Assembly: GCA_949128115.1 (NCBI GenBank)
Contig: OX421964.1
Coordinates: 38,556,177-38,620,176, forward strand
From: Anaspis maculata
Taxonomy: Eukaryota > Arthropoda > Insecta > Coleoptera > Scraptiidae
Direction of reading: 5' to 3'
Length of the DNA: 64,000 nt
Positions 56,491-64,000 of this stretch are shown here, in pieces. A program made the position numbers and the translations under genes. Numbering within the stretch: position 1 is the first letter of the stretch; every line of letters starts with the position of its first letter. The notes under the pieces are model-generated. The model searched no databases. It was not told the origin of the DNA and was given only the letters and a program-made list of their open reading frames with translations.

Positions 56491-59460
56491 CGGCCCATCC
56501 CTAGTAGTGACCCAAAAAAAAAAACGTTGGCGGGAGATTCTCCGGTGGAACAGTGAGCCGAATCTCGGAATGTCAACAAGAACTTGCATATAATGACAAA
56601 TTCAAATTTTTACAATCCAATTCCTTGAGTACAAAATGTTTGACTAGACTCCACGCAATTATAATTCCGAAAATTTCAATTATTTAGGCAAGCAATAATG
56701 GATAATAATTTTGGTAAAGCTGAAATTTTGTACAGGCCATTATAGACCCTGCCTTCATCACCACGCTTTTTGAAATAAAATGAACGATAAAATCAAATAT
56801 TCCAGTTTGCGGCAATTTAAATTAAGCAAAAAGACGAGTACGCCGGAATGACCTCATCACTTATCAGATAGAGGACGGAAGCGAGGGCGAAAACGTCACT
56901 CACTGTCAGAAAGAAGATATGCAAAAAGGCGAATACCCACAAAATTTCGATCTTTTTTCACGAGAACGTGATCGTGATTTAGTTTGAATGATTAATTTAG
57001 CATTTTCAAACTTCAAGAATCATTGTTAAAACGACAAAGACGGACAAACGAGAAAATAGCTCAGTGCTCGGCACATTGTATAAGTCTTGCAGAAAATATT
57101 GTCTTAGTAATGGAATAGAATTCCAGGTCTCCTCAGCAATATACAAAATTGCGCGCTTCGTCCTTCCACCCAAATACGGTCGATATTGTTTGTAATTTCT
57201 CATTATTACCTTTACCTAGTTGTGTTGCTAACCTTCGCACAGGTCAATTTGGTGAGTGACAAACTCACATAACAATTATAAGGTACTAGAATTTAAGACA
57301 GTTCTTTCCTATTCAGCGAACCGAGCAGCGAACCCACTCATTAAAACGTCTTTGACTCGCACACAAACAAACAGAAGCATCGGTAAATTGTCTCCCCTTA
57401 TCTTTAATTACCCGATTTCGACGAGTTGAACTGAATAAAATATCTGAAAGCGGACCAATTCACAAAATTTGCATGAAAGAGCCATAAGGTGAGCGAGCAG
57501 TGAGCATCGAGCAGCGTGCCAACCCATATACCCGTCCTGGATGTGGCACACACAAGGACGTCGTCCTCGGAATACAGAAAGGATGTGACGGATATTTTGC
57601 CGGTAAGTGCAGGGTTTGCCATCGCTTATGTTAGCACAAATAGAACGAAGCGAATTTTAATAGCAAGTCGAGATCAAATGCGATTTTCTACTCGTTTACC
57701 TGGAGTTATGGGCCCCATTTGCCCTCTTTTTGGGAGTTGACTAAACTTCTCCTGCTGCTCGTTGCTCTGGCACACATTTGCATATTTCATTTTTAATTGA
57801 ATTTCCTGCTTCACTGATTGTAACAGGTGATAAAAAGACGTCGCCGTCGTCGCTTGCGTGTGTATTGCCTAGCTTAATTAAGTCATCATGCTAATAGAGT
57901 CCTGGGTGCTAGCTAGGAGTTACAACAAGCAACTAAATTGGAAAGACTGCAGCAAACGGCGCCTTTGTCCGAGTTTTATCAAGCTGCAGCAGGAATGAAC
58001 TCATCATCTTCGTCCACTGCACAACGTTCAGCTGAATTTATTTCGAAAGCAGTAGCTAGCTTCTTTTACTGGACACTTAGGTAGGTACCTATCTTGGCTT
58101 CCACGGTTCGTGTTTTATCTTATTAAGGTGATTATTTGAAATCCATTTAAGTGAAACGCTGTCCTTTGTGCTTGGGTTTTGAATTAGACATTGCCGTTTA
58201 TTTCAACGTGTGGAGATCTCACAGTTCTGTGTGTGAATGTGTTTGGAATATAATTAAACTAGCGGAAGATATTGCTCAAGATGGAACTAATAGCGTATGC
58301 GGTGAGCTCTTGAGTCAAATGCAGATAAACTTATAACTAGATTGGGATCGAATTCGAACCAAACTGACCCTATTCAAACTCCCCGAAACTATCCCAATGT
58401 TGTATATTCCCAGTCTTGGCATGCGAACACAGGCATCTGTCCAACTCAATACTTGACGCCACTACGCTGGAATTCTTAGTTGTGTGTGTGAACAAAAAAA
58501 AGCGCCTATAAGTAGTTATTCTACCCTGCGTCAGGGAACCAACCGCGTCAGGAGTCCAGGAATACAATACCTAGAGAAGAGAAGATGTATTCCAAGCGAG
58601 TTATCCCGCAAATTAATACCCTCTCTACATACATAACACATACTCTTTCTTCTATTCACTTTAAAATCAACGGTGACAAGACTACCAACAACGCGCCTCC
58701 CCGAGAAGATTTACAACCGCGTCGGTTCCTGTAACCCCATACAAACTCCACACACATACACCCTGTATTATGTTTATTTGCGACATGTGCATGGGGAAGA
58801 GCGAAGAGCACGAGGACATAATAAATTTATCAAAGCTTTGTTCGCTGTTTTGGTGGACAGAAATATGTTCGGCTTTGTTAATTGGGTTGCATAACCTTTA
58901 GAGCTTGACAATACTTTGGTTAGGGCCGTGGTGGTAGTAGTGATCCTGGCGTGAAGTTAAAACGAAAATTACGCACACGAGAACAACGGATGCGGAATAT
59001 TTTTGATCCAACTTAAACAATAATAAAGGAGAACGTCGAAACAAAGTTTCCTAATTGAATTCAGAAGTGTTCAGGCACCAGGCGTGAGCAAGACCTAAAA
59101 TAAATAAGTGCCCACGAAGCTATTATACTTAACAGTCGTCACAGCTAATTTAGACGATTTCAAGCGATCTGCCGGTAATTATAGCGGTAAATCCATTGAT
59201 CAACCTTGGTTGATTCACACCATTCATTTTGACAAATTCAACCGGTAACAGACCTTCCCCATTTTACTCGTTAGGGTTTGGAAATAGCGGTAGGCCATGC
59301 ATTTATGATTCAGAGTTAGCAGGTTAAAAATTAATTGTCAGAAGAACAGTGAGTGAACTTCAGGAGAATTTTCATTTTTGTATTTTTCAAATAGGTATTG
59401 TCATGCCTCTCTGACAGTTTTTTGAGTATCCAATAATCCAACAGTGCTGTTTGTTTAGTT
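56490..59460. other. No convincing gene
   Basis: A minus-strand frame at 57006-57203 contains GRTKRAILYIAEETWNSIPL, which resembles the extreme C-terminus of LINE ORF2 proteins (…WNSLP…); this is weak. A GTAAGT donor at 57603 ends an open stretch without known motif. 57820-57900 has GTCGCCGTCGTCGC and CTTAATTAAG. Otherwise nothing. Confidence 0.25.
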
Positions 59461-59464
59461 TCTA

Positions 59465-59620
59465 GTATAAATATTTGTGACGTCACAAATATATTTTTAA
59501 AACACGCATTACGGCTGCAATTTTGGGAATAAAGAAAAAAGAAAAAATACGGGTAGATTATTTTTGACCATACTATCGATTAAGATAATAAAAAAAAATC
59601 AAGGCAAGTACCCCATTCCC
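59465..59620 (-). mobile_element. MITE fragment shared with 9596-9745
   Basis: Reverse-complement copy of the intron 2 fragment, including ATTTGTGACGTCACAAATAT, ACACGCATTACGGC and AAAAAATACGGGTAG, ending near GGCAAGTACCCCAT. Confidence 0.55.
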
Positions 59621-59790
59621 CCTTTGCTCTCCCCCACCTCAACTCAAAAATTTAACAAAACATATCAATTAGTTTGTGATACATCAAATTCAAGGAGAGT
59701 CATATTCTCTCACTGAACAAAAAAAAATTAAATTTTTTAAAACCCCCTTCCCCTCCCTCGTTCCTTCCTAAAACACTTCAAATGTCCAAT
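59620..59790 (+). repeat. Single unit of the ~260-bp dispersed repeat
   Basis: CACCTCAACTCAAAAATTTA...TTTGTGATACATCAAATTCA...ATTCTCTCACTGAAC matches the second half of the arrays at 5745-6100 and 48000-48370. Confidence 0.55.
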
Positions 59791-59941
59791 TCAATGGGGG
59801 AGGGGTGGAAAATTTCCAAAAATTACTGTCATCAAATTAAAACATCAATTAAAGCATAAAATTGTTAGGTAAGGGAGAGGGTGGAGGCTTCGGTGGAGGA
59901 TTCGGCCAGGTGGAGGCTTCGGTCACCCCCACCATCTATTA

Positions 59942-60900
59942 GGGGAAGGTTACTTAAAATGGGATACTTAAGGTTTGAACCCTTAGAAATAATAGCTGGA
60001 TAAAGCAAACCTCATCCAATTATGACTAATTATTCCTTGTTCTGTTTTATATCATAACCCCAAAGAGTTTATGGAACGAAAATGTATTTTCCGAAATATA
60101 ACTACTTTTCCAAGAAATGTGCAAGTATCCCATTTTAGGGAACCCATACGGTAAAACGGGATACCTCATATCCTTAAAATGGGATAGTAATTGAAATTGA
60201 TAGATTTGACTAGTCTATTAGGAATATGATAACCAGACATCCAAATTTCAAGTTTTTATTATGGAAACTACTAGGTAGGTATAACAGACATATAAAATAT
60301 GAACATCAACTACCATTCTTAGGTAACAAGACAAAAGCAAAATAAACATTCTTGAATTATGCATAAGACAAGAAAAAAGAAAAAAAGAAAAAAATCAGAC
60401 TTCGAGGCAGAAGTCACAAAGAAAATCTTCTCCTTCTTCATCTGCCCTGGCGCAGGTATCATGAACCCACCTTCTGCACCCCACGCATCTGGGATATCCC
60501 GTTTTACGGGATGACAAAAATCCCGTTTTACCCGAACACTCATATTTGACATTCGAAATTTTTTTTCACGTAACCCCAAAATAAATCAAAAAAACTTGTT
60601 GGTCAAATCAATAGTTCATATCTTGGCTTGAGGTAAATAAATAATGAACATGTTCTCCCTTTCACTTCGCACGCAATTCTTACTAATATGAACCCTTGAT
60701 ATTAGATCAGAAAATCTGAAAACCATAAAACCTACCTGGTACGGCTCGCGCTTCAGCTGTCAACTTGAAAGTACGTTTGACCGTTGCATTAGACTAGAGC
60801 TTGAGTTTGGTGGATATTGGGTTAGATGGCGATACTTGTTTTTGTCAGAACCTTTGGTATCCCGTTTTAGCTGAGTATCCCATTTTAAGTAACCTTCCCC
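59942..60900. mobile_element. 959-bp TA-flanked element with ATCCCATTTTA repeats
   Basis: GGGGAAGGTTACTTAAAATG is mirrored by CATTTTAAGTAACCTTCCCC, with TA at 59940-59941 and 60901-60902. The word (T)ATCCC(A/G)TTTTA, in either orientation, occurs about nine times between the ends. No transposase frame is visible. Confidence 0.8.
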
Positions 60901-60904
60901 TACT

Positions 60905-61795
60905 CATTTCCTGTTAAAACTTCGCGCCGTATCTTAGTTGTTGAGTTTTCCCCCTGAGTGTTTATTGTCAGATGGCATGAGTGAGAGCGTGGTGAGATGT
61001 ATTTTAGAAAGGTGAAAAAATAAAGTTCATTGTCAGACTTTCAAGATACGTTTTTGCCCAGAATTATATGTTGTATTTTATGGCTACATTTTCATCATTG
61101 GCTTCTACATTTTTTAGAATAGACATGTTATTGTGTATCAAAACAAGTCTTCACCAGACGTATCCTCTCTTTCTATTTATAAAATAACTGCTTATTTTGA
61201 AAGTTGTAAAAGACAAGTGGGAAGGTTTTGGCCTCGACAATGTGAGGTAGATTCAGCCGGCCGAATGATACGGCGCCACATAGATGTATAACGTTTGTAT
61301 AACGTATAACGTTATACACATTGCGGAAAGCCGTTAATAGATTGCATCGCATGGGTGTATCACTTATGAGTACCCTCAGAGTGTAAACATAAGTAATTTC
61401 GGTGTTTGGACCATCAACCCTGAGCCTTCAATGCTCCGGCACTGATGAGACTCAAACAGATCGAAACACGTATCTGCTGGATTTCAATGGTTGTTGTCCG
61501 ATGTCCAGAAATCACCTTTATAATGTTCTATTATTGAATTAATTCTGAATAGCTGATTTCTCTTGATTATAAACCTCGGCCGAAACCTCCTCAGCCACTG
61601 GCCGAAACTACCTCACTATACTGAGGTGGATTAGGCCAAATGCATAGATTTTTTGAGACGATAAAAAAAAACAGATCAACCATTTTTTAGAACCATGACT
61701 TCTTCAACTTTTTGTAGCTTAGGTATCGAGGTTCATATTGGCACTGAAAGAATTAGTTTTTTGCACAACACTTTTTCATTTTGTTGGAAAAAGTC
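60905..61795. other. No gene recognised
   Basis: Near 61284-61320 there is a short GTATAACGTTTGTATAACG-type tandem. No frame with a domain. Confidence 0.35.
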
Positions 61796-61799
61796 AAAA

Positions 61800-62110
61800 G
61801 TAGCCGAATCCTCCACCCTCTCCCCTATTGTCATTTTATTTTTTCATGGTGAGATGGGCGGAGCGAAGAGGTCGAAGATAGGGGAATGGATGAACTTGGG
61901 TGACACTTTTTCCACAGAAAATTTTCTTTTTCGACGCTCTGCAGGATGACGTTAACTGCATCGGAGAGAATTGAGAGGTGAAGAATATTAAATTGGACAC
62001 TCAAAGAATTTCAGGAAGAAGGGGGGTCGAGAGTAGGGTTAAAATTTTAGAAATATATTTTCAGAAAGAGAATTTAATTCTATTTGATTTGATGTACCTA
62101 TCGTAAAATA
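61800..62110 (-). repeat. Reverse copy of the ~260-bp dispersed repeat
   Basis: On the minus strand: GGGACACCGACCTATTTTAC, GATAGGTACATCAAATC and TCTCTTTCTGAAAATATA, matching the family at 48000-48370. Confidence 0.55.
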
Positions 62111-62119
62111 GGTCGGTGT

Positions 62120-62800
62120 CCCCTGACTCCTGACTATAACGGTATAACCTTCTAAAATCAAAACACTAATGCTACTACAACTACTACTCAGAGCTAGGTA
62201 GGTACTACAACAATGGTACTACTTACCGAAGCGAAGCCGAAGAGGTACGTTACCATGTTTAATTCCGACTGTTTAACTCGATTGTTTTCGGTGTTCTCAC
62301 ACACTGCGCAGTTTTGACACTTTCTCATCGTTGTTCTAAACTTTATTGCACAAAAACAATTATTACCTAGAACACTGCACCGAAACAGGCGAAACAACAC
62401 GGAGTTTGACAGCCTTCCGTTCCGAGAACCTTGTTTTTAGAGCTTGTGTCTAGCTTTGCACGCTGCAAGATACATACCTACACGTTCCATTTGGCCATTG
62501 GTCACAGACTCGTTCATCTCAGCACCTGACCCTCACCCTCACCGCCTCACCCAGGAGAAGTTCAGAGGTTAGGTCGGCGATCGAGGCGAGGGGCCACTAC
62601 TGCCGCTACATATCTAATGTAGGTAAATCCTCGGGTATATCAATATCAACCATTCAAACATAATGCAACATGCTGTGTGCGTGTGTACAATGTACATTGT
62701 TGATATAGTCGGGAAGACATTGATTCGGTGCATCGCAAAATATGATGTCCATTGTCTATTTGTGGCGGTTGGCGGTGCGGTGGTAGTGGTAGTACCACAT
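62120..62800. other. No gene recognised
   Basis: Several GTAGGTAC/TACCTAC words and a GGCGGTTGGCGGTGCGGTGG run near 62764-62785. No coding motif. Confidence 0.35.
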
Positions 62801-62809
62801 TGATTATCC

Positions 62810-63941
62810 CCGTTAGTGGAGCGAAATCGGCCTGAAAAGTCGTCGTTTTTTTTTTAAGGTATAACAGCACCAAACCTTATAGGTCTTATAGAGAATCAAA
62901 TTCCACGTATGTATGGTCATTTTGGGGATGATCTTGTGGTAGGGACCTTTTTTATGGGCAAAAAACCTCAAAAATTGGAAATTAGCAGTTCAGCATTCAC
63001 AACGTTATATTTCTGGATCCAGTTGAGCTATCGGTCTGTTCTTTTTTTTAAATAAAAGTACATTGAAAAACCTTTCCAATGGTACATCACTGACTAAAGA
63101 TTATTGTTCACGAACGTGTTTATAGAACAATAAACATTATATTGACCAAAAATGCAGTCCCTTTTTGACCATGCGAGGAACTTCTTTCCTCGTAGGAATT
63201 TTTATATACAACCTGCGAGGAAAATGAAGCCGAAATATCAGAGAAAATTTTAAAGAAAGTTTCATTGATCTAGGCCGTATAGTTTGTCAGTTATGAATTT
63301 TTTTTCTGGCGCATTGAGTTGGAACGTCGCTCGGCGTGTGCTTGCATACAGTAAATCGCCGCATAACAAACAGTGAACGCGGCACGGCGCGGCGATTTAC
63401 TGTATGCAAGCACACGCGGGGCGACGTTCCAACTCAATGCGCCAGAAAAAAATTCATAACTGACAAACTATACGGCCTAGATCAATGAAACTTTCTTTAA
63501 AATTTTCTCTGATATTTCGGCTTCATTTTTCTCGCAGGTTGTATCTAGAAATTCCTACGAGGAAAGAAGTTCTTCGCATGGTCAAAAAGGGACTGCATTT
63601 TTGGTCAATATAGTGTTTATTGTTCTATAAACACGTTCGTGAACAATTATCTTTAGTCAGTGATGTACCATTGGAAAGGTTTTCCCATGTACTTTTATTT
63701 AAAAAAAAGAACAGACCGATAGCTCAACTGGATCCAGAAATATAACGTTGTGAATGCTGAACTGCTCATTTTCAATTTTTGAGGTTTTTTACCCATAAAA
63801 AAGGTCCCTACCACAAGATCATCCCCAAAATGACCATACATACGTGGAATTTAATTCTCTACAAGACCTATAAGGTTTAGTGCTGTTATACCTTCAAAAA
63901 AAAAACGACGACTTTTCAGGCCGATTTCGCTCCACTACGTG
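62810..63941. mobile_element. 1.1-kb near-perfect palindrome with 8-bp TSD
   Basis: Arms of about 545 bp read outward from a ~30-bp loop near 63375 with only scattered single-base differences. The ends are CCGTTAGTGGAGCG and CGCTCCACTACGTG. GATTATCC flanks both (62802-62809 and 63942-63949), which fits a hAT-like insertion. There is no transposase frame. The strong arm identity suggests a young copy or arm-to-arm gene conversion. Confidence 0.9.
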
Positions 63942-64000
63942 GATTATCCAGAATTCCAGAGGCCTGGGCTCGAGCGTAGGCAAGGGCAGCAAGGGTAAGT

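Noticed and set aside
57006..57203. LINE ORF2 C-terminus on the minus strand
   Set aside because: Only the TWNSIP-like stretch is suggestive. No zinc knuckle, no tail repeat and no target duplication was found, so it is not listed as a separate element.
62814..63937. CACTA-superfamily transposon (TAGTG ends, 3-bp CGT flanks)
   Set aside because: The TAGTGG/CCACTA motif is in the wrong orientation for CACTA ends, and the perfect GATTATCC 8-bp flanks four bases further out explain the site better.

Overview
The window looks like a piece of an AT-rich arthropod nuclear genome, most likely an insect. A hemipteran of the whitefly/aphid kind is my best guess, from the style of the transposons and from a transposon gene family I know mainly from hemipterans; this is inference, not proof. 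It has spliceosomal introns, tRNA-derived SINEs, a 5'-truncated LINE, LTR-like sequences and very many inverted-repeat DNA transposons. I see no operons, no CRISPR array and no bacterial features.

Only one host gene is convincing. It is a plus-strand, three-coding-exon gene (3603-4199, 7812-8583, 14396-14796) for a 589-residue type I membrane protein: signal peptide, cysteine-capped N-terminus, 14 leucine-rich repeats, a C-terminal cysteine cap split by an intron, one membrane helix and a 72-residue tail. A splice acceptor ends just before the ATG, so an untranslated first exon lies upstream. I cannot assign a gene symbol.

The rest is mostly a graveyard of mobile DNA. Intron 1 holds a hAT-type MITE with a perfect 8-bp target duplication, two tRNA-derived SINEs, a (CCGT)n tract and part of a TA-flanked foldback element. 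Intron 2 holds an inverted-repeat element with the decayed minus-strand gene of a CXC-domain transposon protein, and a LINE tail with a 49-bp target duplication. From 15 to 35 kb there are several palindromic elements, a pair of related LTR-like sequences in opposite orientation, a tyrosine-recombinase N-terminal fragment and a minisatellite. At 36.7-40.6 kb lies a 4-kb foldback element with tandem ~140-bp repeats in its arms and a near-perfect 9-bp target duplication. From 43 to 64 kb there are further foldbacks. One, at 52.7-55.0 kb, carries two later insertions in one arm whose empty sites are kept in the other arm. Another, at 62.8-63.9 kb, is a 1.1-kb near-perfect palindrome with an 8-bp target duplication.

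The main theme is the density and nesting of long inverted repeats. About twenty were found by eye in 64 kb, several sharing TACAGGG-type ends and TA duplications (Tc1/mariner-like) and others having 8-bp (hAT-like) or 9-bp (Foldback/Mutator-like) duplications. All boundaries and family calls were made by reading; no search was run.
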